Shown here in pieces: positions 41,985 to 49,608 of a stretch of 59,736 nt of DNA. Location of the stretch: positions 1 to 59,736 of the forward strand of contig CAJTYO010000013.1 in the NCBI GenBank assembly GCA_910584045.1. Direction: 5' to 3'. The notes below the pieces were generated by a model. The model searched no databases. It had not been told where the DNA came from and saw nothing but the letters and a program-made list of their open reading frames with translations. Origin of the DNA: an uncultured Oscillospiraceae bacterium (GTDB lineage: Bacteria > Bacillota > Clostridia > Oscillospirales > Oscillospiraceae). The first letter of the stretch is position 1; every line of letters starts with the position of its first letter. The position numbers and the translations under genes were made by a program.

Positions 41985-41998
41985 AACGCACCTCCCGT

Positions 41999-42052
41999 AA
42001 TGTAAAAATCCTTTTACATTTTTATTGTAGCAGTATTCATCCAAAATGTCAA
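41999..42052 (-). promoter_or_regulatory. Promoter and palindromic operator of the XRE cassette
   Basis: Minus strand: -35 TTGACA at 42047-42052 and -10 TACAAT at 42024-42029, spacing 17. AATGTAAAA ATCC TTTTACATT (41999-42020) is a palindrome with 9-bp arms over the predicted start near 42017, the likely operator of the 66-residue XRE protein. Confidence 0.75.
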
Positions 42053-42285
42053 GAACTCTTTATATTTATCCCTTTTAAGGAAAGTGTTGCTGAGATATAG
42101 CTTCGGTAGTTTCTACAAAAGCACATTGATATAACAGAAATTATGCGCTATAATCAATTCGACAAATCTAAATTTATCGGACAGTCATCCATCAACAGGA
42201 GATTGCTCACTTTGGATATTTTGATGTGCGGCTTGACGATGCGGCTTTTGGCAGCACCAATCTGAAAAGGGATTTACATTTTGTC
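42053..42285. other. Non-coding stretch between XRE cassette and ylbJ-like gene
   Basis: About 230 nt, AT-richer than the neighbours, between a promoter facing left and the terminator of a convergent-side gene. Short translated pieces (for example plus-strand AHFGYFDVRLDDAAFGSTN) could be a remnant of a lost gene, but nothing was recognised. Confidence 0.35.
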
Positions 42286-42310
42286 CGGAAAAACAGGCGG
42301 GAGCCCCGCC
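42286..42310 (-). terminator. Intrinsic terminator of the ylbJ-like gene
   Basis: Minus strand: GGCGGG GCT CCCGCC (42296-42310) followed by TGTTTTT, 15 nt after the stop codon. Confidence 0.75.
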
Positions 42311-42324
42311 AATTTTTCCCCCAA

Positions 42325-43212
42325 TTATCTCCACAGCACCGCCGCCAGCAGAGCGGACAGCGCCGCCTGGACCGCCTTCCCCGCCCAGTGCCAGCGGAAG
42401 GACAGCCCCTCCGGCGCAGTAAGGGACATGGCCTGACAGTGGACGGACAGCCCGCCCCACCCCGCGACAGCGGCGGCGGCAGCAAACCCCGGCCGCCCCG
42501 GCTCCAGGGCGGCCATCCCGGAGACCATCTCCAGCCCGCCCAGAACAAAGGCCGGCGGCGAAACGGGCGGCAGCGCCGCCAGCACCCGGAAAAAGACCAC
42601 AAAGGCGCAGATCTGCAGCATGGACCCCAGGGCTCCTGACACAGCCCCGGTCAGCGCCTGCGGCAGGGAGACCTCCCTGACCGGCCGGGCGCGCCCAGCC
42701 GCAGCATCCTCCCGTCTCCCGCCCAGACGGCACAGCAGCATCCCTGTCAGCAGGGCGGAGACCAGATGGATCAGATAGAGCGCCGCCCCTGCCCCGGCGT
42801 CCCCCAGGACGCCCGCACCCACATATCCCAGCAGAAACGCCGGCCCGCAGTTGTCGCAGAAGCCCAGCAGCAGCTCCGCCTCCCGCCGGGAGACCCGGCC
42901 TTGGGCGTACAGCTCTGCGGCAGCTTTGGCTCCGCTGGGATACCCTCCCAACAGTCCCGCCAGCAGCGGCAGGGCGCAGTCCCCCCGCAGATGAAATAAC
43001 GGCCCCATAACCGGTCCGCACACGCGGCCCAGCGTCTCCGCCGCCCCCAACTGGAGCAGTAGGGAGATCACCACAAAAAAGGGGAACAGAGAGGGTATCA
43101 CCGTTCCTCCACACAGGGCCAGTCCCTCCCGGACGGCCCCGGCGGCCTCCTGGGGGCGCAGCAGCAGCCCCGCTGCGGCCAATACCGCCAGAATGGGCAG
43201 CAACTTTTTCAT
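42325..43212 (-). CDS. Sporulation integral membrane protein YlbJ-like (nucleoside-recognition domain)
   Basis: A 295-residue membrane protein with the Gate/nucleoside-recognition domain found in YlbJ and SpmA/B. Diagnostic blocks are ALCGGTVIPSLFPFFVVISL, LLAGLLGGYPSGAKAAAELY and LLGFCDNCGPAFLLGYVGAG. YlbJ is a sporulation membrane protein in Bacillus, needed for spore resistance. At 295 residues this one is shorter than Bacillus YlbJ (about 400). It is divergent from spoIIP, another sporulation gene, which supports the call. Confidence 0.82.
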   Translation of the reverse strand: MKKLLPILAVLAAAGLLLRPQEAAGAVREGLALCGGTVIPSLFPFFVVISLLLQLGAAETLGRVCGPVMGPLFHLRGDCALPLLAGLLGGYPSGAKAAAELYAQGRVSRREAELLLGFCDNCGPAFLLGYVGAGVLGDAGAGAALYLIHLVSALLTGMLLCRLGGRREDAAAGRARPVREVSLPQALTGAVSGALGSMLQICAFVVFFRVLAALPPVSPPAFVLGGLEMVSGMAALEPGRPGFAAAAAVAGWGGLSVHCQAMSLTAPEGLSFRWHWAGKAVQAALSALLAAVLWR

Positions 43213-43342
43213 TCACATCACCGCTACAGCCTATGAGGATGGCGGACAGGGTATGCCTGCCCCGCCGCACAGACAAGCCGTCATATTTCCGCCGGCCCCC
43301 GAATATGCTGGGACAAGCATCAAAAAAGGGGGATTGATCCAT

Positions 43343-44554
43343 ATGACGATAAAGCGCCGGCCGCGGCCCTGGGGGCGGCGGATCGCCGCCCTGCTGGCAG
43401 CGGGGGCGGTGATCTACGTGGTGGCCGCCACGGCGGCCAGTACAAATGTCGCCTCCGCCCTGACGGCCCTGCGGGAGCAGAATCAACTCGCCCTCCGACT
43501 GCTGCAGAGCCAGCTGGAGGGTTTGTGGTCCGGCGGAGCGCTGCCCCTGCGCACGGCTATGGCCATCGGCCAGAGCCCTCTCCTGCTCTCCGGCCAGGAG
43601 GCCGTGCTGGAGCTGCGGAGCACGGAGGAGGAGGACGACGGCTCCCCGGACGATCCCGTCGCTCCGCCGCCGGCAACCGCCCCAAACCCCGGCGGCCGCC
43701 CGGCCCTGCCCACCGTACCCCTTCCGGAGGAGCCCGTCCAGGCGGAAACGCCCCTGGTCTTCGCGGACAACGGCGTGCAGGCCCGGACTCTGACCCCCTC
43801 CTCGCCGGAGGGGTATGTCGTCGCTGGGGACGTGTACATCAGCAACCGCTCGGATAAAACCTTTGACGCCGCGCTCTTCGACGGGACCTTCGCCGCCTCC
43901 CTGTCGGAGGAGGAGGGCCCCAAGGTGCTCATCGTCCACACCCACGGCAGCGAGGCCTATACCATGCCCCCTGGGCAGGAATATGTCCCCAGCGGCGACT
44001 GCCGGACTACAGACACAGCCTTCAATGTAGTGCGGGTGGGAGACGAGCTGGCCATGGCCTTGGAGGAGGCGGGCATCAGCGTGCTCCACAACCCGTCCCT
44101 CTACGATTATCCGGAGTACAGCGGGGCCTATGGCCGCTCCCTGGAGGCGGTGGAGAAGGCCATGGAGGCTCACCCCTCCATCTCCCTGGTGCTGGATGTG
44201 CACCGGGACGCGATCTCCGATGCGGACGGCAGCCCCTATAAGGTGGTCAGCAGCGTGGCGGGGGTCAGCGCCGCCCAGATGTCCTTTATCATCGGCACCG
44301 ACGGCGGCGGCCTGGAGCACGGGAGCTGGCAGGAGAATCTGAAGCTGGCAGCCGCCGTTCAGCAGCAGGTGCTGGAGGACTGCCCCACTTTGATGCGGCC
44401 CATCTCCGTGCGCAATTCCCGATACAACCAGCACGTGTCCCCCGGTGCTTTGCTGGTGGAAATGGGCGCGGCGGGAAACTCCCTGGATGAGGCCCTGCTC
44501 TCCGCCAGACTGCTGGGACGGTCCCTGGCAGAGACGCTGAGAGGCAGCGAATAG
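43343..44554 (+). CDS. spoIIP: Stage II sporulation protein P
   Basis: A 403-residue SpoIIP, the amidase/endopeptidase that with SpoIID and SpoIIM degrades septal peptidoglycan during forespore engulfment. One N-terminal membrane helix (IAALLAAGAVIYVVAATAA) anchors it. A Glu/Pro-rich linker follows, then the catalytic domain with VLIVHTHGSEAY, SLVLDVHRDAISD and AQMSFIIGTDGGG blocks holding the zinc ligands. The ATG at 43343 with GGGGGA upstream is chosen because residues encoded upstream lack family similarity. Confidence 0.93.
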   Translation: MTIKRRPRPWGRRIAALLAAGAVIYVVAATAASTNVASALTALREQNQLALRLLQSQLEGLWSGGALPLRTAMAIGQSPLLLSGQEAVLELRSTEEEDDGSPDDPVAPPPATAPNPGGRPALPTVPLPEEPVQAETPLVFADNGVQARTLTPSSPEGYVVAGDVYISNRSDKTFDAALFDGTFAASLSEEEGPKVLIVHTHGSEAYTMPPGQEYVPSGDCRTTDTAFNVVRVGDELAMALEEAGISVLHNPSLYDYPEYSGAYGRSLEAVEKAMEAHPSISLVLDVHRDAISDADGSPYKVVSSVAGVSAAQMSFIIGTDGGGLEHGSWQENLKLAAAVQQQVLEDCPTLMRPISVRNSRYNQHVSPGALLVEMGAAGNSLDEALLSARLLGRSLAETLRGSE

Positions 44555-44752
44555 GGCAAATTTTCCGTTGATGGACCCGCAGAGGAAGCAAGTTCAGTTT
44601 TTTTAGCAGAGATTTCAAACTTTTTCAAAACTTTTTTGGATAAAAACCTTGCAACTGAGGAAAAAGTATGTTAGATTATAGGTTACACCGTAACTACCCC
44701 GCTCATTTTGTATGGGGTCATTATACGAAAAGAAATAAAAGGAGTTTATACG
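44555..44752 (+). promoter_or_regulatory. spoIIP - hup gap with hup promoter
   Basis: Contains a candidate promoter TTGCAA (44649-44654) / TAGATT (44672-44677), spacing 17, and ACCCCGCTCATTTTGTATGGGGT, a short stem-loop (ACCCC/GGGGT) in the hup leader. T-rich runs near 44600-44640 may help end spoIIP transcription. Confidence 0.5.
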
Positions 44753-45028
44753 ATGAACAAGTCAGAGCTGATTAATGCCGTGGCGGAGAAGGCCGCGCTG
44801 TCTAAAAAGGATTCCGAATCCGCTGTCACCGCCGCCCTGGATGCGATTGCCGCCGCCCTGGCGGAGGGTGACGAGGTCCGTCTGGTTGGTTTCGGCACCT
44901 TTGAGGTGAAGAAGCGCGAGGCCCGCATCGGCCGCAACCCTAAGACGAAGGAGGAGATCCAGATTCCCGCCACCAAGATCCCCGCCTTCAAGCCCGGCAA
45001 GGCCCTGAAGGACATCGTAGCGAAGTAA
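44753..45028 (+). CDS. hup: DNA-binding protein HU
   Basis: A 91-residue HU/IHF-family histone-like protein that bends and compacts DNA. MNKSELINAVAEKAALSKKD starts the helical dimerisation part. GFGTFEVKKREARIGRNPKT and PATKIPAFKPGKALKD form the beta-arm and C-terminus with the conserved RNPxT/GRNP and the Pro at the arm tip. AAAGGAG precedes the ATG at 44753. HU next to yabP-type genes is common in Clostridia. Confidence 0.97.
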   Translation: MNKSELINAVAEKAALSKKDSESAVTAALDAIAAALAEGDEVRLVGFGTFEVKKREARIGRNPKTKEEIQIPATKIPAFKPGKALKDIVAK

Positions 45029-45219
45029 GAATCTGTATTCATAACCGGGGGATGCCGGATGGTCGAGGATTTTTCTCATCATACACGGAGACTTTCCCTC
45101 GCCGCAGGGCGGCCCGCAGCAGCAATCCTGACGGATTGCAAGGACGCAGTATGGCGGGAAAAAGACTGACCGCACGGCGCTCGACGGTTGTGAATAGAAG
45201 TTCTAAAAAAAACAGCTCA
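45029..45219. other. hup - rqcP gap, no gene seen
   Basis: About 190 nt with no ORF of merit, ahead of the terminator at 45220-45254. Complementary segments (GCAATCC/GGATTGC near 45122-45140) could fold. Function unknown. Confidence 0.35.
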
Positions 45220-45254
45220 GGGGCGCGGTGATCTGGCCGTGCCCCTCGCTTTTT
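45220..45254 (+). terminator. Terminator-like hairpin between hup and rqcP
   Basis: GGGGCGCGG (45220-45228) pairs with CCGTGCCCC (45237-45245), one G-U pair, then TCGC and TTTTT at 45250-45254, close to the rqcP ribosome binding site. Confidence 0.65.
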
Positions 45255-45271
45255 GGAAAAGGAGTTTTGCC

Positions 45272-45517
45272 ATGCGGCTTGACAAGTATCTGAAGGTCTC
45301 CCGCCTCATCAAGCGGCGGACCGTGGCCAACGAGGCCTGCGACAATGAGCGCGTCACGGTCAATGGTCGGGTAGCCCGCGCCTCCTACGAGGTCAGGGAG
45401 GGCGACGTCATCGCCATCCGCTTCGGGGCGCGGACATTGACTGTAGAGGTGGTAACCGTGGCGGAAAACGTAGGCAAGGCGGAGGCCGCGGCCATGTACC
45501 GGGAGGTACAGGCGTGA
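45272..45517 (+). CDS. rqcP: S4-domain RNA-binding protein RqcP (YabO)
   Basis: An 81-residue S4-domain protein (MRLDKYLKVSRLIKRRTVAN; NERVTVNGRVARASYEVREG-D). In Bacillus subtilis RqcP works with RqcH on split 50S subunits, stabilising the P-site tRNA during alanine tailing of stalled peptides. AAAAGGAG precedes the ATG at 45272. The Firmicute order yabO-yabP-yabQ-divIC is recognisable here, with one extra gene in between. Confidence 0.92.
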   Translation: MRLDKYLKVSRLIKRRTVANEACDNERVTVNGRVARASYEVREGDVIAIRFGARTLTVEVVTVAENVGKAEAAAMYREVQA

Positions 45518-46077
45518 AAAAGGAGGCACTCTGGGTGCGAAACGGCTATGTCCTGCGCTCCGCGCATGCGGAGGACGCGGAGGCCTATTTTCAGCAGAAT
45601 TACAATCCCCTGGACCCGGAGGCGGCCCGGCTGACGGGCTGCAGGCCGTCCTTCACCCGCGAGGAGGTGCTGGCCTTTTTCCGCGCCGCCGTGGAGGAGG
45701 AGGACCGGTATCTCTTCCTGTTGACCGCGCCGGACGGGCGGATCATCGGGGAGAGCGTCCTCAACGAGATCGACTGGACGGTGCGCCGCGCCAACTTTCG
45801 GATTGGCATATACCACCCCGCCGAGCGGGGGAAGGGCGTCGGCTCCTGGATGGTGGAGGCAACCCGTGACTTCGCCTTCGCGGAACTGGGACTGCATCGG
45901 TTGGAACTGGACGTGTTCTCCTTTAATCCCCGGGCGGAGAGTGCGTACCTCCGGGCGGGCTTTCGCCGGGAGGGGGTCCTGCGGGACGCCGTCATGGACG
46001 GGGACGCCTATGGGGACGACATTCTGATGGCGCTTCTGGAGGACGAGTGGCGGGCGCTGGGCGGCCGCCAGTCATAA
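45514..46077 (+). CDS. GNAT-family N-acetyltransferase
   Basis: A 187-residue RimJ/RimL-type acetyltransferase. The acetyl-CoA loop is IYHPAERGKGVGSWMVEATR (R/QxxGxG/A type), followed by ELGLHRLELDVFSFNPRAES-AYLRAGF, the family's C-terminal block. The start is GTG at 45514, overlapping the rqcP stop by 4 nt, so it is translated with rqcP. Its target (protein N-terminus, small amine or antibiotic) cannot be told. It interrupts the usual yabO-yabP adjacency. Confidence 0.9.
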   Translation: MKKEALWVRNGYVLRSAHAEDAEAYFQQNYNPLDPEAARLTGCRPSFTREEVLAFFRAAVEEEDRYLFLLTAPDGRIIGESVLNEIDWTVRRANFRIGIYHPAERGKGVGSWMVEATRDFAFAELGLHRLELDVFSFNPRAESAYLRAGFRREGVLRDAVMDGDAYGDDILMALLEDEWRALGGRQS

Positions 46078-46131
46078 ATGGGACAGACCTCCCATATACA
46101 TGTAGCAAACATGTACTTGGGGGGTCTTACT

Positions 46132-46416
46132 ATGCCGTATGATGAGCTGAACGGGATGCAGCACCGGCTGGAGCTGGACGGGCGGGAGCGCCTGCTGGTA
46201 TCCGGGGTGGAGGAGGTGGAGCGCTTCGACGAGGAGGAGATTGTCATGAACACCACCGCCGGCACCCTGGTGGTGGGCGGGACGGACCTGCACATCGGAA
46301 AACTGAATCTGGACGGCGGGGAGCTCCACGTAGACGGGTCCATCCACACCCTGCTCTACGAGGACACCGCGCCCAGGGGGGATCGGGGCGGCCTGCTGCG
46401 GCGGCTGTTCGGCTGA
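46132..46416 (+). CDS. yabP: Sporulation protein YabP
   Basis: A 94-residue YabP, a spore-formation protein needed for cortex assembly along with YabQ. MPYDELNGMQHRLELDGRER-LLVSGVEEVERFDEEEIVMNT and GTDLHIGKLNLDGGELHVDG are typical. The ATG at 46132 is preceded by TTGGGGGGTCTTACT; in-frame starts further upstream lack a site. It is 1 nt before the yabQ ATG. Confidence 0.9.
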   Translation: MPYDELNGMQHRLELDGRERLLVSGVEEVERFDEEEIVMNTTAGTLVVGGTDLHIGKLNLDGGELHVDGSIHTLLYEDTAPRGDRGGLLRRLFG

Positions 46417-46417
46417 C

Positions 46418-47191
46418 ATGGGCAACCACATTTCCGAACAGCTGCTGCTGTTCCTGCGGTCCATCGCTCTGGGGATGTGCCTGGGGCTGCTGTACGACCT
46501 GGCCCGGGCGCTGCGGCGGCTGGGGGGACGGATGTGGGGAGGTCTGCTGGACGCGGCGTTCTGCATAACGGCGGCGGCGGCGGTGTTCTTTTTCATTCTG
46601 GCGGGGGACGGGGAGCTGCGCATCTTCGCTGCCCTGGGCATTGCGGGGGGCGCAGTGCTGTTCTGGTGCCTGCTGGGCGGTCTGCTGCGGCCGGTGTGGA
46701 GATTTTGGGTGGATTTGGTGCTGCTGCCTGCGAGAGCCGCGGAGAAGTTTTTAAAAAAATGCGGCCGCAGGACAAAAAAAGGCTTTTCTTTTTGCCGAAA
46801 TTGGGTTACAATGGAATTTATTAAACTTCGCGCCGCCAGGACCGGTGCGGAGCGGGAGGGAGATGAGGAAATGGGCGGACCGTCCACCGGCAGGAAAAAA
46901 CCTGCTCAGCGGAAAAAGAAGACGAAGCCCAGCAGCAGGCTGACCGTCATTATTCTGGCGGCGCTGCTGATGGGCATCGGGGTGCAGATCTACAGCATGT
47001 TCGGCCAGCTGCAGGCGGCCAGGGCCGAGGAGGCGGTCTATGCCCAGAAGCTGTCGGCGCTTCAGGAGACCAACCGGCAGCTCCAGGAGGATCTTGACAA
47101 CAGCGGAAGTCTGGACCTGATCGAGGACATCGCCCGTGACCAGCTGGGTTTGACCGCTCCGGGGGAAAAGGTCTTCCATATCAGCCGGTAG
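46418..47191 (+). CDS. YabQ fused in frame to a DivIC/FtsL-type septum initiator
   Basis: One uninterrupted 257-residue frame. Residues 1 to ~130 match YabQ, the spore cortex membrane protein, with three hydrophobic segments (LLLFLRSIALGMCLGLLYDL; CITAAAAVFFFILAG; AALGIAGGAVLFWCLLGGLL). Residues ~150-257 match septum formation initiator (DivIC/FtsB): a basic N-terminus, a membrane helix LTVIILAALLMGIGVQIYSM and a coiled coil LQAARAEEAVYAQKLSALQE followed by IARDQLGLTAPGEKVF. These are separate genes in most Firmicutes. An in-frame ATG (Met151, about 46868) after GGGAGGGAGATGAGGAA could restart translation to make DivIC alone. Whether a fusion protein exists is undecided. Confidence 0.85.
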   Translation: MGNHISEQLLLFLRSIALGMCLGLLYDLARALRRLGGRMWGGLLDAAFCITAAAAVFFFILAGDGELRIFAALGIAGGAVLFWCLLGGLLRPVWRFWVDLVLLPARAAEKFLKKCGRRTKKGFSFCRNWVTMEFIKLRAARTGAEREGDEEMGGPSTGRKKPAQRKKKTKPSSRLTVIILAALLMGIGVQIYSMFGQLQAARAEEAVYAQKLSALQETNRQLQEDLDNSGSLDLIEDIARDQLGLTAPGEKVFHISR

Positions 47192-47200
47192 CCGCGCAGA

Positions 47201-47241
47201 GGCGGCGCGTACAGTGTGTGTCTGTACGCGCCGCCTTTTTT
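47201..47241 (+). terminator. Intrinsic terminator after yabQ-divIC
   Basis: GGCGGCGCGTACAG (47201-47214) pairs perfectly with 47222-47235 around a 7-nt loop, then TTTTTT at 47236-47241. It lies between convergent genes and could act in both directions. Confidence 0.92.
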
Positions 47242-47247
47242 GCGCGT

Positions 47248-47577
47248 TCACGGCCCCAGTGCCTCCGCCCCCTTTCCGAATCGGACATAGTCCTCCGTCT
47301 GCCGCCGCAGGCGCAGCACCTCCTCCTCCAGCCGTTCCCGGCCCCTTTCCGTGATCTGATAGCTCCGCCTGCGCCCCTCCACCCGTGCCTCCCGGATATA
47401 GCCCTCCCGCTGGAAGCTCTCCAGCAGACTGTAGAGGGTCCCAGGCCCGATCATCACCCGCCCCTCCGTCATCCGCGCCGTCCGCTCCATCACGTCCACC
47501 CCGCAGCACTCACGCTGGAGGCACAGGAGGATGTAAAACATCTGCTCCGTCAGGGTCTGAAACTTTTCCCGCGCCAT
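47248..47577 (-). CDS. PadR-family transcriptional regulator
   Basis: A 109-residue PadR regulator with the winged helix motif EQMFYILLCLQRECCGVDVM, GPGTLYSLLESFQREGYI and RRSYQITERGRERLEEEV. Members usually repress neighbouring membrane or transporter genes and respond to small molecules. It is probably transcribed alone: its promoter lies between the DUF4349 gene and itself and carries palindromes suited to autoregulation. GGGAGGGGGGAC precedes the start. Confidence 0.9.
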   Translation of the reverse strand: MAREKFQTLTEQMFYILLCLQRECCGVDVMERTARMTEGRVMIGPGTLYSLLESFQREGYIREARVEGRRRSYQITERGRERLEEEVLRLRRQTEDYVRFGKGAEALGP

Positions 47578-47603
47578 TGTCCCCCCTCCCCCATCTAATA
47601 ACG

Positions 47604-47652
47604 ATATTCAATATTTCCGCCCCATTATAACATCGATAATCGATATTATTAA
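47604..47652 (-). promoter_or_regulatory. padR promoter with two palindromic operator candidates
   Basis: Minus strand: -10 TATAAT at 47624-47629 and weak -35 TTAATA at 47647-47652, spacing 17. ATCGAT A ATCGAT (47632-47644) fills the spacer and ATATT C AATAT (47604-47614) lies in the leader. Both are near-palindromes with AT-rich arms as in known PadR operators. Confidence 0.65.
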
Positions 47653-47655
47653 CCC

Positions 47656-47689
47656 AAAAGCCGCCCGGCGGTATTTTCCGCCGGACGGC
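47656..47689 (-). terminator. Terminator of the DUF4349 gene
   Basis: Minus strand: GCCGTCCGGCGG and CCGCCGGGCGGC (47678-47689 with 47660-47671) form a 12-bp stem with a 6-nt loop, followed by TTTT, 6 nt after the stop codon. Confidence 0.75.
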
Positions 47690-47695
47690 AGTCCG

Positions 47696-48676
47696 TTACT
47701 TTTTGTCCGTGTCCTCCCCCTTCTCCGGGCTCTGGGCCGCGCCGCCCTCCGCAGGCGGAGCCATACGCGCGGCCCTGCGCCGCCGGCTGCGGCGAAACGC
47801 CAGAACGGCGGCAGCGGCAATCGCCGCCAGAATCAGCAGGCTCACCCAGTTGCGGGCGATGGAGATGGCAAAGTCCTCCAGCCCCTCCACGCCCCGCAGA
47901 AGGCCGGTGGAGAAGGCCGCGCCCAGCCGCTGGCCGAAGGTCACGGGGACCTCCTCGTCCGTGGAGAGGCGGTAGACCTCCTGGAGGTAGAGGGTAATGG
48001 TGGAGTAGCCGATGAGGCTGTCATACTTGCGGAGGCTGCCGGTGAGGTACTCGATCTGAAGCTCCGTGTCGCTGATGGCGGTTTCCAGAGCGATAATATC
48101 CTCCATGCTCTCCGCCTTGCTGAGCAGCTCATGGAGGCGGTCCAGCTTGGTGCGCTGGGTGGTTAGACGGACCTCCTGGTCGTAGTAGGCCTCGCTGACG
48201 TCCTCCAGGTATTCGGAGCGGCTGGTGACGTGGGCTGTCTCCCCCGCCCGGTCCAGCAGGGCGGTAAAGTTCTTAGCCGGAACCCGGATGGTGCAGGTGA
48301 GCCTGCGGACGCCCCCCTGGCTGAGATCCCTGCTCTCAAAGTAGCCCTCCAGCTCGTTCACCAGATCCGCCAGCTCCTGACTGGCACTGTCGAAGTCCTT
48401 GGTCTCCAGATTGATTTCGGCTGTGTAGATGACCTTGGTGTTGGCAGGCAGTCCGCTGCCGCCGGCCATGATCTCCTCGGCGGCGGCCGGCTCCGGACTG
48501 GGCGCTCCGTTCCAGCCGCTGTCCACGCTGAAATCGGCGTTCTGGGCGGGGCTCTCCATGGGGACGCTGGGCGCGGTCTGATCGACGGACTTCATCCCTC
48601 CGCTGCTGTTCCCGCCGCAGGCGGTGAGGGACAGCAGCAGCAGGGCGGCCCACAGGGCCAATACTTTCTTTTTCAT
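47696..48676 (-). CDS. DUF4349-domain lipoprotein
   Basis: A 326-residue lipoprotein. The signal ends in LLLLSLTACG (lipobox LTAC). The DUF4349 domain runs from KVIYTAEINLETKDFDSASQ to TVPIT-like VTFGQRL. It contains a coiled coil (QEVRLTTQRTKLDRLHELLS) and ends with a membrane helix WVSLLILAAIAAAAVLAFRR and a charged tail. Function unknown; probably an envelope protein tethered at both ends. AAAGGAGGAAGATTGG precedes the ATG at 48676. Confidence 0.88.
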   Translation of the reverse strand: MKKKVLALWAALLLLSLTACGGNSSGGMKSVDQTAPSVPMESPAQNADFSVDSGWNGAPSPEPAAAEEIMAGGSGLPANTKVIYTAEINLETKDFDSASQELADLVNELEGYFESRDLSQGGVRRLTCTIRVPAKNFTALLDRAGETAHVTSRSEYLEDVSEAYYDQEVRLTTQRTKLDRLHELLSKAESMEDIIALETAISDTELQIEYLTGSLRKYDSLIGYSTITLYLQEVYRLSTDEEVPVTFGQRLGAAFSTGLLRGVEGLEDFAISIARNWVSLLILAAIAAAAVLAFRRSRRRRAARMAPPAEGGAAQSPEKGEDTDKK

Positions 48677-48762
48677 CCAATCTTCCTCCTTTTTCGTTCT
48701 GTAGGCGACGATACCTATACAGACGCAAAAGAAGCGGAGATGTTCCATCGGAGGCGGAAAAT

Positions 48763-49608
48763 TTATTGAATAGCCCGCAGCTGGCCGGCGTTTTCCTCAT
48801 AGAGCTCCTGGCTGACGGCCATTTTACGGATAATATTCTTGACGGTGATCTCCAGATCGGAGCCCTCCCGGTAGTCGGCGGGGTATATGAAGTCCACCCG
48901 TCTCTGCCGCAGCAGCTGCTCCACGCCCGCCTTGTTCACCGCCTGATAGACGGCGATGGCCTGTCCGCCGTAGGCGCGCATCATCTTCATGCAGGGCACG
49001 TCCGACAGGCCGTCGCCCAGGTAAATCATATTGGTAAAGGGCACCCGCTTGCTGTTGTCCGGCATGGAGTCGTTGAGGGTGCGGTCATCGGAGACGTCCA
49101 GAACCCCCTTGTTGATCCGATAGATGAACTGGGTCTTGGCAGTGAAGTTCACCGCCAGACGGGGCCAGACGGGCCGCCCCTCCTCGTCATAGAGGAACTC
49201 GCTGGCAAAGATTTCCTTAAAAGCTCCGGCGATGGGGGAGCCCTCGACGATTTCCCTCAGCCCGGAGGAGATGATGTAGTGCTCCGCCTGAACGCCCAGC
49301 AGCTCGCCATAGCGGTTGATCCGCTGAAACCAGTCGGTCACGCCGGGGAAAAACGTGATATTGCGTCCATAGCGGTTCAGGGTCTCCCTAGTAAAGGGCC
49401 GCCCCCGCCGCTCCGCCTCCCGGAGCATGGCATACATATAGGCCAGCACGCTGTCCATCCGCTCCCGGCGGCCGATGTCGTTGGCAATTTTCCAGAAATC
49501 ACCGGGGGCCAGGCCCAGGGAGGGGATAAAGGAGTAGTTTTGCATATCCTGGGTGGAAAGGGTTTTGTCGAAGTCATAGAGCAGGGCGACAATCGGTTGA
49601 TTAGACAC
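48763..49608 (-). CDS. HAD-family phosphatase, phosphoserine-phosphatase-like
   Basis: A 281-residue HAD hydrolase. Motif I is LLYDFDKTLSTQDM (DxDxT), motif IV YLGDGLSDVPCMKMMRAYGG. The insertion region with WFQRINRYGELLGVQAEHYI-ISSGLREI resembles the SerB/PSP branch, but it is too divergent for a substrate call. GTG at 49608 with GGAGG 7 nt upstream is the likely start; the frame continues upstream to 49683 without a ribosome binding site. Confidence 0.82.
   Translation of the reverse strand: MSNQPIVALLYDFDKTLSTQDMQNYSFIPSLGLAPGDFWKIANDIGRRERMDSVLAYMYAMLREAERRGRPFTRETLNRYGRNITFFPGVTDWFQRINRYGELLGVQAEHYIISSGLREIVEGSPIAGAFKEIFASEFLYDEEGRPVWPRLAVNFTAKTQFIYRINKGVLDVSDDRTLNDSMPDNSKRVPFTNMIYLGDGLSDVPCMKMMRAYGGQAIAVYQAVNKAGVEQLLRQRRVDFIYPADYREGSDLEITVKNIIRKMAVSQELYEENAGQLRAIQ

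Noticed and set aside
42185..44434. A 749-codon minus-strand frame
   Set aside because: It runs antisense to spoIIP and in another frame of the ylbJ-like gene; composition is typical of GC-rich shadows and no family is matched.
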